From assembly GCA_049840795.1 (NCBI GenBank), contig JASGJK010000020.1:1-58502 (forward strand): 58,502 bases of DNA. Direction: 5' to 3'. The DNA is from UPXZ01 sp049840795 (GTDB lineage Bacteria; Bacteroidota; Bacteroidia; Bacteroidales; Paludibacteraceae). Under the pieces are notes generated by a model, which worked only from the letters and a program-made list of their open reading frames with translations, did no database searches and was not told where the DNA came from. Shown in pieces: positions 25,918-36,226 of the stretch. Positions within the stretch are counted from its first letter, which is position 1. Each line of letters begins with the position of its first letter. A program made the position numbers and the translations under genes.

Positions 25918-27457
25918 ATGTCACAAATAAAAGGAACTACCCTATTTGACAAAATTTGGGATGCCCATGTAGTCTCAAGTGTTGAAAACGGTCCAACACA
26001 ATTATACATCGACCGTCATTTTTGTCACGAGGTCACGAGCCCGCAGGCTTTTGAAGGACTTCGTCAACGTGGATTAAAGGTTTTTAGACCCGATAAAACC
26101 ACGATGACTGCCGACCATAATACACCAACAATAAACCAAGACCAACCGGTAAAAGATCCAATTTCAAAAAATCAGCTGGATACATTTGCAAGAAATGCCC
26201 ACGATTTTGGGATGCCGCTTTTTTACCCGCTCGGACACGAAAAAAACGGAGTAGTTCATATTATTGGTCCTGAAAACGGCTTCACTCACCCCGTGTGCAA
26301 CAATCGTTTGTGGCGATAGTCACACATCCACGCACGGAGCATTTGGAGCTATTGCATTTGGCATTGGCACAAGCGAAGTCGAAATGGTACTGGCAACACA
26401 ATGTATTTTACAGTCGCGCCCAAAAACAATGCGTATTAATTTTGATGGCAAGCTTCAAAAAGGAGTAACCGCCAAAGATTTAGCTCTTTTTATGATTTCA
26501 AAACTTACTACAGGAGGGGCAACGGGTTATTTTGTAGAATACGCCGGCGAAGCTATTCGCAATATGAATATGGAAGAACGTATGACTGTTTGTAACCTTT
26601 CCATCGAAATGGGGGCACGAGGCGGTATGATTGCACCGGACGAAACAACATTTGCTTATGTAAAAGGGCGCGAGTTTGCTCCTAAAGATGGAGAGTGGGA
26701 AAAGAAATTAGCTTACTGGAAGACACTAAAAAGCGATGAAAATGCTATTTTTGATAAAGAAATTTCATATGATGCTTCTGAAATTCAACCTATGGTTACT
26801 TACGGCACTAACCCGGGAATGGGAATGGGAATCACCGAAGCTATCCCCACATTAAACGAAATTGACGAAGCGGGAAGAATTTCCTTTCAAAAATCATTGG
26901 AATATATGGGTTTTAAACCGGGAGAAAAACTGCTTGGAAAATCCATTGATTATGTGTTTTTAGGAAGCTGCACTAACGGACGCATCGAAGATTTCAGAGT
27001 ATTTGCAAACTACGTAAAAGGCAAGAAAAAAGCAGATAACGTGGTAGCTTGGTTAGTGCCGGGAAGTTGGAAAGTAGAACAACAAATTCGTGAAGAAGGT
27101 TTATTGCAAATTCTGAACGATGCCGGATTTGCCTTGCGCCAGCCCGGATGTTCAGCCTGTTTAGCTATGAATGATGACAAAGTTCCGGCTGGAAAATACG
27201 CCGTTTCTACTTCAAACAGAAACTTTGAAGGTCGTCAAGGTCCTGGCGCGCGCACTATTTTGGCAGGGCCGCTTGTAGCAGCAGCAGCTGCCGTAACAGG
27301 AAAAATAACAAATCCTACGGCCCCCAACCCCCTGAAGGGGGAAATTATCATTTATCTGGTTTTTAATCCTATAAAACAAAATAGAAATATAAAATGCAAA
27401 CTTCAAATAATAATAACCAATCATCTCAAACTCCCCCTTCAGGGGGCTGGGGGGTAG
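25918..27457 (+). CDS. leuC: 3-isopropylmalate dehydratase large subunit (one frameshift)
   Basis: Aconitase-type enzyme isomerising 2- to 3-isopropylmalate with LeuD; it also serves citramalate. The [4Fe-4S] ligands include Cys in IVCGDSHTSTHGAFG and the pair in GCSACLAMNDD, with FLGSCTNGRIEDF before it. The frame breaks at about 26293-26297, where CCCGTGTGCA has one extra base relative to the expected CCC-GGT-GCA (HPGATIVCGDSH). The conserved protein ends at VTGKITNP. A further about 50 codons to 27457 run through an inserted G/C-run repeat pair and overlap leuD by 64 bases, so the original stop has been lost. Confidence 0.9.
27319..27456. repeat. Inverted pair of G/C-run hairpin units, copy 2, inside the leuC/leuD junction
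   Basis: Unit one (27319-27343, CCCCCAACCCCCTGAAGGGGG) and unit two (27431-27455, CTCCCCCTTCAGGGGGCTGG...) are reverse complements in their core, about 88 bases apart. Both lie within coding sequence: they encode the extended C-terminus of LeuC and the extended N-terminus of LeuD. Confidence 0.7.
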
Positions 27458-28035
27458 GTTTAACATCAACCGTGGTTCCACTCCCAATTGAAAATGTGGA
27501 TACCGACCAAATAATTCCGGCACGTTTCTTAAAATCAACCGACAAAAACGGCTTTGGCAATAATCTTTTTGCCGATTGGCGCTATGAAAAAGACGGTTCA
27601 CCAAAAACAGATTTTGTTCTCAACAATCCGATTTATATCGGAAGCGAAATACTTGTTGCCGGCAAAAATTTCGGTTCAGGTTCGAGCCGAGAGCACGCTG
27701 CTTGGGCAGTTGCGGGATATGGATTTAAAGTAGTTATATCCAGTTTTTTTGCCGATATATTCAAAAATAATGCACTAAACAACGGTATTTTGCCTGTAGT
27801 GGTAAGCCCTGAATTTTTAGCCGATATTTTTGATGCCGTAAATGCTGATCCAAAATCAACTTTAACCGTAGATTTGCAAAATCAAACTATCAAAAATAAC
27901 GTAACAGCTCTTTCTGAATCATTTGAAATTAATGCTTACAAAAAAGAATGCCTTTTGAATGGATTGGACGACATTGATTACCTTTTAGGCAAAAAAGATT
28001 TGATAGAAGAATACGAGAAAAAGTCTGAATTGTGA
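27394..28035 (+). CDS. leuD: 3-isopropylmalate dehydratase small subunit
   Basis: A 213-residue swivelling subunit that completes the LeuCD isomerase. The conserved protein begins at LTSTVVPLPIENVDTDQIIP and continues with ILVAGKNFGSGSSREHAAWA and FKNNALNNGILPVV, the substrate loop region. ATG 27394 adds about 22 residues (MQTSNNNNQSSQTPPSGGWG) encoded by the repeat pair. The only later start near the domain is GTG 27469, which would truncate it. The overlap with leuC may couple translation. The C-terminal extension past YKKECLLNGLDDIDYLLGKK is normal for Bacteroidota LeuD. Confidence 0.93.
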   Translation: MQTSNNNNQSSQTPPSGGWGVGLTSTVVPLPIENVDTDQIIPARFLKSTDKNGFGNNLFADWRYEKDGSPKTDFVLNNPIYIGSEILVAGKNFGSGSSREHAAWAVAGYGFKVVISSFFADIFKNNALNNGILPVVVSPEFLADIFDAVNADPKSTLTVDLQNQTIKNNVTALSESFEINAYKKECLLNGLDDIDYLLGKKDLIEEYEKKSEL

Positions 28036-28413
28036 TTTTCTATGATTACTATGATTCAACTTTCGCAAGTTATTAAACGTATGATTCTATAAATATTTCT
28101 CAAAAAAAACACATTCTGATTATCAGATATTTATAAGAATAAAGCATTTTAATCTTATTTAAGTCAGACCTTACCCCCAGCCCCTCTCACGATGGAGAAG
28201 AGAGTACGTAGTGAGAGTAAGAAAATTGTTACACTAATACAAGTTGCTTTAATTGTGCGAATTACACGTGCGAAAGTTGAATTACATGATTAAGTATAGA
28301 AATTAATCTTTCCTATAAATACTTAAAATCAGTATAAATTGAAAAATGAAACATGAAAAAGATAAATGATTTAGAAATGCGGGCTGTTGAGATAAATCAA
28401 AATAAAAGATATT
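28036..28413. other. Spacer between leuD and the second synthase, with a hairpin and small upstream ORF
   Basis: A long hairpin at 28167-28224 has CTTAC and CTCTCAC on the left mirrored by GTGAGAG and GTAAG on the right. A 25-codon frame starting at ATG 28353 (MKKINDLEMRAVEINQNKRY...) ends at 28430, overlapping the start of the next gene by 17 bases. It could couple translation, but it has no amino acid bias suggesting attenuation. Confidence 0.4.
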
Positions 28414-30008
28414 ATGAAAAAACAGAATAAAGACAAACCTCCTCATCAGAGACTTGGAGAGCAGATTATCGAAATAATGGATACTACGCTTCGCGATGGA
28501 GAACAGACGTCTGGCGTTTCATTTTCTCCTCACGAAAAAGTAAGTATCGCCCGTTTGTTGATAGAAGAACTTCACGTTGACCGGATAGAAATCGCTTCGG
28601 CACGTGTTTCGGAGGGTGAATTTCAATCGGTACAAAAAGTATCGCAATGGGCAAAATCTCGCGGGCATCTGGAAAAATTAGAGGTGCTGGGATTTGTGGA
28701 CGGCACAGCATCATTAGACTGGGTGCAGCGCGCCGGGTGCAAAGTGATGAACTTGCTTTGTAAAGGTTCACTTAACCATTGCACTCATCAACTTCGGAAA
28801 ACACTTCCGGAACATCTAGAAGACATAAAAACAGTGATTTCCACTGCCACAGAAAGAGGAATAAAAATCAATGTTTATCTAGAAGATTGGTCTAATGGAA
28901 TGCGAAATTCCGAAGAATATGTGTATCAAATGATGGATAAACTTCAGTACCAGCCGATTAAACGCTTTATGCTTCCCGACACATTGGGCATTTTGAGTCC
29001 GGATGAAACAGGATTATTCTGTAAAAAGATGATAGACCGCTACCCTACTCTTCATTTTGATTTCCACGCACATAACGATTATGATTTTGCCGTGGCAAAC
29101 GTGTATGAAGCCTTAAAAGCAGGCGTAAAAGGAGTGCACACTACCGTGAACGGACTTGGAGAACGTGCCGGAAATGCACCGTTGACAAGCATTGTTGCTA
29201 TTATTCACGATCATTTAAAACTGAAAACCAATATTTTGAAAAAAATGTGTATCACGTAAGCAAAGTGGTTGAAAGTTATTCAGGCATACGGATACCGAAC
29301 AACAAACCTTTGATTGGCGACAATGTGTTTACTCAGGTAGCAGGTGTTCATGCCGATGGCGACAACAAGAGAAACCTGTATTACAACGATTTACTTCCCG
29401 AAAGATTTGGAAGAGCGCGCGAATATGCGTTGGGAAAAACTTCAGGCAAAGCCAATATCAAGAAAAACTTAGAAGCGTTGGGAATTGAATTAGATGATGA
29501 ATCGATGAGAAAAATAACCAAACACATCATCGAATTGGGCGATAAAAAAGAGGTGGTTTCACAAGACGAATTACCATACATCATATCCGATATTCTGAAA
29601 AGTGGTGAAGAAGTACAAGATATTAAAATGCTGAATTTCTCGCTGACACTTACCGAAGGTCTGCGACCGATGGCAACCGTCAAAATTTCCATCAAAGGAA
29701 ATATTTATGAACAGACGGCAGCCGGCGATGGTCAATATCACGCCTTCTCCAAAGCAATGTATAAAATTTACAAAAAATTAAACAAACCTACACCCGAACT
29801 GATTGATTACGTAGTTGTTATTCCTCCCGGTGGGCAAACAGACGCGCTAGTGCAAACCATCATCACATGGCGATTCGGCGAAAAGGTGTTCAAAACCAGA
29901 GGCTTGGATGCCGACCAAACAGTAGCGGCAATCAAAGCCACCGTGAAAATGCTCAATATGATTGAAAGCGGAAATATCCCAACCATCAATTATATGGAAT
30001 TGCCGTAA
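28414..30008 (+). CDS. Citramalate synthase / LeuA-like alpha-isopropylmalate synthase paralogue (one frameshift)
   Basis: An HMGL-like acyltransferase. The barrel starts EIMDTTLRDGEQTSGVSFSP and contains FDFHAHNDYDFAVANVYEAL and GLGERAGNAPLTSIVA. A C-terminal LeuA dimer regulatory domain (AAGDGQYHAFSKAMYKIY) closes it. The frame breaks at the A7 run 29239-29245; eight A give LKKNVYHVSKVVESYSG and a protein of about 531 residues. It sits in an operon that already has a standard leuA and shares leuCDB, and the leader carries Ile as well as Leu codons. A citramalate synthase role (pyruvate plus acetyl-CoA toward 2-oxobutyrate and isoleucine) is therefore likely but not proven. Confidence 0.85.
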
Positions 30009-30064
30009 AAAAGTCTGAACTATGATTTTGTTGATTTATATGATGAATATGATTTAACTTTTAT

Positions 30065-30072
30065 TATATTTG
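30065..30072 (+). promoter_or_regulatory. -7 box before the zinc-ribbon gene
   Basis: TATATTTG matches the consensus and lies 56 bases before the start codon. It suggests that the zinc-ribbon gene and leuB can be transcribed independently of the attenuated promoter. No clear -33 element is seen. Confidence 0.4.
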
Positions 30073-30128
30073 CACTTTAGAATACTTAATCAAAAGTTAT
30101 CGAAAATTAACTAATTACAATTTTCATT

Positions 30129-30392
30129 ATGGAAAAAGTAAACAAAAACTGCCAAAGTTGCGGAATGCCATTAAAAGAAGATAAAAAGGGCGGTGGTACC
30201 AATGTCGATGGTTCAATCAATTCGTTATATTGTAGTTATTGTTATGAAAATGGCGAATTCACACATCACGAAACCGATGTAAAAGCATTTCAGGAGTTTT
30301 GTAGAATAAAAATGATTGAAGGTGGCCATAACAAATTTGTTTCGTGGTTATTTACACGCGGAATGAGCAGATTGGATCGTTGGAAAAAATAA
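30129..30392 (+). CDS. Small zinc-ribbon domain protein
   Basis: An 87-residue protein with two CxxC knuckles: CQSCGMPL at residues 8-15 and CSYCYENGEF near 35-44. The loop between them is glycine-rich, and a helical tail includes FQEFCRIKMIEGGHNKFVSW. It matches the putative zinc-ribbon family pfam12674-like proteins common in Bacteroidota and Firmicutes, whose function is unknown. It lies between the second synthase and leuB with its own -7 box upstream. Confidence 0.85.
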   Translation: MEKVNKNCQSCGMPLKEDKKGGGTNVDGSINSLYCSYCYENGEFTHHETDVKAFQEFCRIKMIEGGHNKFVSWLFTRGMSRLDRWKK

Positions 30393-30430
30393 TACAAAAA
30401 AAATTATAATAAAAAACGAAACCTGTAAAT

Positions 30431-30455
30431 TCCCCCTTCAGGGGGTTAGGGGGCA
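30431..30455 (+). repeat. G/C-run hairpin unit directly upstream of leuB
   Basis: TCCCCCTTCAGGGGGTTAGG followed by GGG and CAAAT ends immediately before the leuB start codon. It is the same unit as in the leuC/leuD pair. The purine-rich GGGGGTTAGGGGG half occupies the ribosome-binding region. Confidence 0.65.
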
Positions 30456-30458
30456 AAT

Positions 30459-31533
30459 ATGAAAACATTAAAAATAGCCGTTCTTCCGGGCGACGGAATT
30501 GGTCCCGAGATAGTAAAACAAGCATTAGACGTAACAAAAACCGTATGTGATAAATTTGGTTATCAATTGGAATATAAAGAAGCCATTGTAGGCGCTTGTG
30601 CCATTGATGCCGTAGGAAACCCCTATCCGCACGAAACGCACGAGTTGTGTATGCGGTCGGATGCCGTGCTTTTTGGAGCCATCGGGGATCCTAAATTTGA
30701 CAACGACCCAAGTGCAAAAGTGCGCCCGGAACAAGGCTTGCTAAAAATGCGCAAGGACTTGGGATTGTACGCCAATATTTCGTCCGGTGTCAACATTTCC
30801 GCAATTGTTACACAAATCACCTTTGCGTGCCGATTTGGTGGATGGCGCCGATTTTATGTGTATCCGTGAACTCACCGGTGGGATGTACTTTGGTCGTCCA
30901 CAAGGAAGAAGCGAAGATGGAAACACAGCATACGATACCTGCGTTTACACCCGCGAAGAGGTAGAACGCATTCTTCATTTGGCATATAAATTTGCCGGAC
31001 AGCGGAGAAAAAAAGTAACCATCGTGGATAAAGCCAACGTAATTGCCACTTCCCGTCTTTGGCGTCAAATTGGGCAAGAAATTGCGCCTCAATATCCTGA
31101 TATTGAAACAGAATTTATGTTTGTGGATAATGCCGCGATGCGTATTATTCAATGGCCTAAAAGTTTTGATGTGTTGGTAACCGAAAATCTTTTTGGAGAT
31201 ATACTTACCGATGAAGCCTCGGTTATTACAGGCTCATTGGGAATGCTTCCTTCGGCTTCCATCGGATTACATACATCGGTATTTGAACCCATACACGGCT
31301 CCTATCCGCAGGCGGTAGGAAAAAACATTGCCAACCCGTTGGCAACCATTCTTTCGGCGGCATTAATGTTTGAATATGCCTTCGGAATGATGGCAGAAGG
31401 AAAACTTATCCGCAATGCCGTAACCGCAAGTATGGAAGCCGGCATTGTTACCGAAGACATTGCCGATGGAGCCAAGACATACTCTACAACTGAAGTTGGC
31501 GAATGGATTGTGAAATGGATCAAGGAAAAGTGA
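30459..31533 (+). CDS. leuB: 3-isopropylmalate dehydrogenase (one frameshift)
   Basis: NAD-dependent oxidative decarboxylase of 3-isopropylmalate. Landmarks are LPGDGIGPEIVKQALDVTK, FGAIGDPKFD, LRADLVDGADFMCIRELTGG, the catalytic VDNAAMRIIQWPKSFDVLVT and ENLFGDILTDEASVITGSLG, then HGSYPQAVGKNIANP. The frame breaks at the TTT at 30778-30780. With two T it reads YANIRPVSTFPQLLHKSPLR, restoring a normal-length protein of about 357 residues. It completes the leucine pathway and ends the operon; a strong terminator follows at 31561. Confidence 0.93.
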
Positions 31534-31560
31534 TAAATCATCTTCTGCAATCCAAAGACT

Positions 31561-31596
31561 ATCAACCAATAAAATTTTTACATTTTATTGGTTGAT
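31561..31596. terminator. Bidirectional terminator between leuB and the metallopeptidase gene
   Basis: ATCAACCAATAAAA (31561-31574) and TTTTATTGGTTGAT (31583-31596) form a perfect 14-base stem with an eight-base loop. A- and T-rich flanks allow use from both directions, and the flanking genes converge here. Confidence 0.85.
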
Positions 31597-31609
31597 ACCT
31601 TAAAATCGA

Positions 31610-32480
31610 TTATAGCGATTTTGTATTAAAGGTATCACCCTGATTTACATCTCCGGTTTCAAATCCTTTCTTAAACCAACGCATTCGTTGTTCCGAAGTT
31701 CCGTGTGTGAATGCATCGGGAACAGTATAACCTTGTGACTGTTTTTGTATCGTATCGTCTCCTACCGCATTAGCCGCGCTAAGTGCCTGATTCTATATCG
31801 CCATTTTCAAGTTGTATAATATTCAGTTTCTGAGCATAATTAGCCCAAATTCCGGCAAAAAAATCAGCTTGTAATTCTAATTTAACCGAATACTTATTAT
31901 ACTCCTCTTCCGATAATCGTGAGCGCATTTGATCCAATTTATCAGTGATACCGAGTAACTTTTGTACGTGATGACCAACTTCGTGAGCTATAACATACGC
32001 CATAGCTAAATCGCCCGGTGCACGAAAGCGTGTAGATAGTTCGTTGAAAAAAGCCAAATCAATATATACCTTCTCATCGGCTGGGCAATAAAACGGACCC
32101 GAAGCTGAATTTGCTCCACCACATTCAGAAGTAGTTGCATCCGTAAAAGTAACAAAAGTTGGTTTGCGGTATTTTTGCTGAAATTGCTCGTTGAATATTT
32201 CCGTCCACACATCGTTAGCACTATTAAAAACTCGTAGTGAAAAGACCTTTAACTCTTCGTTCTCTTTGGCTCGTGAATCATCCACCGATGTTTCTTGTGT
32301 TTGTGTGGTTACCCCGCCACTCAGAACATTGACAACGGAAGAAAAATCCTGCCCAGTAAATAGATACAATGCCAACACTATTATTGTTCCTACACCACCA
32401 ATAGCTGCGCCTCGTTTAACGCCTTTCCCGCGACGGTCTTCGTAGTTTGACTGATCGTCATTGCTGTTAATCCATTTCAT
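31610..32480 (-). CDS. YpfJ-type neutral zinc metallopeptidase (one frameshift)
   Basis: Membrane-anchored putative metalloprotease. Residues 1-24 are hydrophilic, 25-42 form a membrane segment (AIGGVGTIIVLALYLFTG), and the zinc motif is HEVGH at residues 166-170. The conserved YCPADEKVYIDLAFFNELS lies before it, and ELQADFFAGIWANYAQ supplies the third ligand. The frame breaks at 31786-31787. Removing one G gives ENGDIESALSAANAVGDD and the expected tail RMRWFKKGFETGDVNQGDTF, ending at 31610 with about 290 residues. Substrate unknown. Confidence 0.88.
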
Positions 32481-32582
32481 AAATAGGTTTGTTTTTAAAA
32501 TTAATGTTTGGTTCTTTTTAATTAAATCTGATTATTCTGAATATAATCAATCGTTTTTTATGATGTACGCCTTAAAAATCAG

Positions 32583-33245
32583 CTACCAATCAATCTCACG
32601 TTGTCCGTGTTCCTTTAAATATTGATTTGTAAGTACAAAATGGTTATTCCCGATAAAACCTCGATACGCCGACAAAGGCGATGGATGTACCGATTTAAGT
32701 ACCAAGTGTTTGTTCGTATCTATAAATGCTCCCTTTTGTTGTGCATAAGATCCCCAAAGCATAAAAACCAAATTGTTTTTTTCTTGGGCAAGCTTACGAA
32801 TGGCAGCATCCGTAAATCGCTCCCAACCTCGTCCCTGATGTGATCCTGCTTTGTGCGCTTCAACAGTTAATGTAGCGTTGAGCAACAACACGCCTTGCTC
32901 TGCCCAACGAGTTAAGTCTCCGTGTGTCGGCGAAGACTTCCCGATACTGCGTTCTATTTCCTTAAAAATATTGATCAATGATGGCGGAATTTCTATTCCT
33001 TTGTTCACAGAAAAGCACAATCCGTGTGCCTGACCAACGCCGTGATACGGGTCTTGACCTATGATAACCACTTTCACATTGTCAAAAGAACAAGTGTCAA
33101 ACGCATTAAAAATCAATTTTGCCGGAGGAAAAATCCTTTTGGTTTGATATTCTGTACGTACAAAATCGGTTAATTCTTTGAAGTAAGGCGCATCAAACTC
33201 CGATTGTAATCGTTGTTTCCAGCTTGTTTCTATCGTTACGTCCAT
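32583..33245 (-). CDS. ung: Uracil-DNA glycosylase, family 1
   Basis: A 220-residue DNA repair enzyme that excises uracil. The water-activating loop is GQDPYHGVGQAHGLCFSV with catalytic Asp65, the uracil-recognising VLLLNATLTV follows, and the DNA-intercalating loop HPSPLSAYRG has His187. Length and all motifs are normal, and the gene is intact. It has a separate position between the metallopeptidase and aminotransferase genes on the same strand. Confidence 0.97.
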   Translation of the reverse strand: MDVTIETSWKQRLQSEFDAPYFKELTDFVRTEYQTKRIFPPAKLIFNAFDTCSFDNVKVVIIGQDPYHGVGQAHGLCFSVNKGIEIPPSLINIFKEIERSIGKSSPTHGDLTRWAEQGVLLLNATLTVEAHKAGSHQGRGWERFTDAAIRKLAQEKNNLVFMLWGSYAQQKGAFIDTNKHLVLKSVHPSPLSAYRGFIGNNHFVLTNQYLKEHGQREIDW

Positions 33246-33307
33246 TCGTTTGTATATTCGTAATATATGTTATTATTTCGGTTTACTACCAGTTTCACAG
33301 TGATGTT

Positions 33308-34505
33308 TTACTTTTTATTCGTATTGATAACGTTTATATCGTCAATTGCTGTTTTCAGTTTTTCCATAGCTTCTACAAGTACACTACGCGGACAACCAAT
33401 GTTCAAGCGCAGATGTTTTTCACCACCGGGACCAAAAGTGGTACCTTTGTTCAATCCCAGTCCGGCTTTGTTAACCATAAAATCTTGTAAGTCGTTGGTT
33501 GACATATTCATACCCGAACAATTTAACCAAATAAGGAATGACGCCTGAGGTATCATCGGAATAATCTGTGGGATATTCTTTTTAAGAAAATTAATCACAT
33601 AATCCACATTTTCCTGTAAATATTCCACCATTTGAAGCAACCATTCTTGTCCGTTTTGGTAAGCAACTTTTGCAGCTAGATAAGCAAAAATATTGCCATT
33701 TGCCAATTCCGAGTTTTCAAGAAATTCGCTGAATTTTTTCCTGATTTCCTTGTTGGGTATAATATAGGACGAACTCACTAAACCTGCCATATTAAACGTC
33801 TTACTGGGCGCCATATATGTGATACTATTTTGTTCGGCAAGTTCTGAAACAGTGGCAAACGGTATGTGTTTGTTACCCGGCAAAGCCATATCGGAATGGA
33901 TTTCATCAGAAACGACCAAAATACCGTGCTTATAGCAAATTTCGGCTAAACGTTCCATTAATTTCTTATCCCAAATTCGCCCTCCGGGATTGTGAGGATT
34001 ACATAAAATAAACAAACGGGTACGTCCGGTTATTTTTCGTTCCAAATCTTCAAAATCCATTTCAAAGCGTCCGTCAACTTCTTTTAAAGGATTATAAATC
34101 ACTTTTCGATTATTCTTTGACGGAACATTTATAAATGGAGGATACACCGGCGGCTGAATAATAATTTCATCATTTACCTGCGTAAACGCATTGACTGCAA
34201 ACGCTAATCCGGGAACAATTCCGGGAAGAAATCCAAGCCATTCCCGTTCTATACGCCAACTATGATGATGATTTATCCAATTGAGAAGCACTCGTAAAAT
34301 AATCTTCGCACGGGGTAGAATAACCGAAAATAGGATGATTACAGCGCTCTTGTATAGCGTTAGTAATAAAGTCGGGTGTACGAAAATCCATATCGGCCAC
34401 CCAAAGCGGAATAATATCTTCGGTACCGAAAATCTTTTTGCATAATTCAATTTTTACGGCTCCGGTTCCACGCCTGTCAATGATTTCATCAAAATTATAT
34501 TGCAT
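33308..34505 (-). CDS. PatB/MalY-type pyridoxal-phosphate aminotransferase or C-S lyase (one frameshift)
   Basis: A fold-type I PLP enzyme of the PatB/MalY group, usually a cystathionine beta-lyase-like C-S lyase. Key parts are PLWVADMDFRTPDFI, the frame-restored INHHHSWRIEREWLGFLPG, LFILCNPHNPGGRIWDK, VVSDEIHSDMALPG and the Schiff-base Lys in APSKTFNMAGL. The C-terminal LRLNIGCPRSVLVEAMEKL is typical. The frame breaks at 34296-34299, T4 on the coding strand; three T give EDYLRVLLNWINHHHSW. The restored length is 398 residues, as expected. Confidence 0.9.
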
Positions 34506-34573
34506 ATATCTGAAATTTTAAAATAGTATTTATCAAAATCTGCTGATCACTATTACAAGTGATTAGTGTAAAA

Positions 34574-35905
34574 CTAACTCAATCGAATCCACCGCCACAT
34601 TTCTTTCCAAGTGACTTTTTTACCATACATCAAAATGCCGGTACGATATATCTTACCTGCAATCCATACAGTGCAGATAAATGATAATATCAGAATGGAT
34701 ACAGATAATAAAATTTGCCACACCGGCACATCAAACGGCAGACGCACCATCATTACGATGGGTGAAGTGAACGGTATCATTGAGCACCAAAAAGCTAAAG
34801 GACCATCGGGATTTTGTGCCGAGTAAATAGCGGCGTAAACTGCAAAGAAAATCGGTAAAGTAAGCGGCATAGAAAACTGTTGTGTATCTGTTTCGTTATC
34901 AACAGCAGAACCAATGGCCGCAAATAAAGAAGCGTAAAGCAGATAGCCTCCTAAAAAATAGACAACAAACAAAAAGATAATTTGAAGAAATTTGATTCCC
35001 TGCAAAGACGAAATCATATCTACAACCTCGCTGTTAGTCACCTGAATACTCATTGGAGTAGTCTGTATTGCAGTTGCACTATCCGAAATTTGTTTCACCG
35101 TTTCAGGATTCGACGTTCCGGCAAAAAACAGAAAAACACCAACGATAAAACCCGTCAAAAGAATCCACATAAAAAATTGTGTAAGACCAACCAGCGCCAC
35201 ACCTATTATTTTTCCCATCATTAACTCAAACGGTTTGACCGAAGAAATCATAACTTCCACTATACGACTCACTTTCTCTTGCACAACTCCGCTCATAACT
35301 TGTGAGCCATACGCCATTATAAACATATAAATGAGTATTGCTGCCATCATACCAATAATCAGTGCAAGTTCAGCAGATGTTTTTTCCTCATTTCCTTTTT
35401 CATCCCATTTAATGGTCTGTATTTTCACATCGGTTTTAGCATTCTCAACAATAGTTTTTAGATTTGGAATATTGTAAGACAATAATTTTTGATTTTGTAC
35501 AAATTCAGAAAGCTGATCCGAAATATAGTTTTTAAGTTCTACATTTACCTGTTTCTCAGAATAAAGCCTTACGGCATTCGGATTTTTACTTAAATCATCG
35601 GAAATTTGCAATGCTGCCACAAACACGTTTTTCTTGTTTGGAGCCAATTTTATATGTTTCTCCACCGGATTTTTAGAAGAAGAAACACGCACATATCATT
35701 ACTTTTCAACGCATTACCATACAATCCTGTTTTATCAACCACAATAACGTTATGAATATTTCTCGTCTTTGATGTTAGATAGCCACAACGGAACAACGAG
35801 CATCGCCGCAAAAAACAACGGTGTAAGAAAAGTGAGAATAATAAATGATTTTTTCATTACCCTCGTTTTGTATTCTCTGGCTATGATAATCGAGACTTTA
35901 TTCAT
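34574..35905 (-). CDS. ABC transporter permease, ABC-2 type (two frameshifts)
   Basis: Membrane subunit of an exporter of the NatB type. The first part (MNKVSIIIAREYKTRVMKKS, then LTFLTPLFFAAMLVVPLW) is a membrane helix leading into a large extracytoplasmic domain. About five further helices follow after residue 185 (LALIIGMMAAILIYMFIMAY, VGLTQFFMWILLTGFIVGVF). The frame breaks near 35757 (GAGAAATATTC needs one A fewer, giving KDENIHNVIVVDKTG) and again at about 35690 (ATGTGCGTG has two extra bases, giving NDMRVSSSKNPVEKH). The intact ORF alone would start at 35692 and lack the first helix. It pairs with the ATPase gene at 36227. Confidence 0.85.
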
Positions 35906-36226
35906 ATTTTTAATTTTACCTTTCTGAAGGATAATTTTATGAAGTCATCTTGACTTTTTTTGAAAAACATAGAAAACATAGTTTTCATTATTATTTTCTC
36001 TTATTTTCGTGAACATAGAGAAAAATATCTTCGATATTTTTAGACTATGTGGTCGAAATGCGGTAAAAATGAAATTAAAATTGACTTAAAAAGACTATTG
36101 TTCACTATGTTTTTAAAAGTAGAGACGAGTTCTATATCAAAACAATAAGATTCTACATTTTAATCTACGAAATAGGATCTGTTTTTTCTGATTACCGGAT
36201 GTAATAACGCCCGCCTTAATAGACGA
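35906..36226. other. Spacer between the ABC ATPase and permease genes
   Basis: About 320 AT-rich bases. A small perfect hairpin (AAAAATATC 36021-36029 with GATATTTTT 36033-36041) is present. No gene recognised. Confidence 0.4.

Noticed and set aside
27212..27604. 130-codon minus-strand ORF across leuC/leuD
   Set aside because: Generated by the G/C-run repeat pair on the opposite strand; antisense to two real genes.
31363..31569. Minus-strand ORFs at the end of leuB
   Set aside because: Antisense shadows that run into the leuB terminator.
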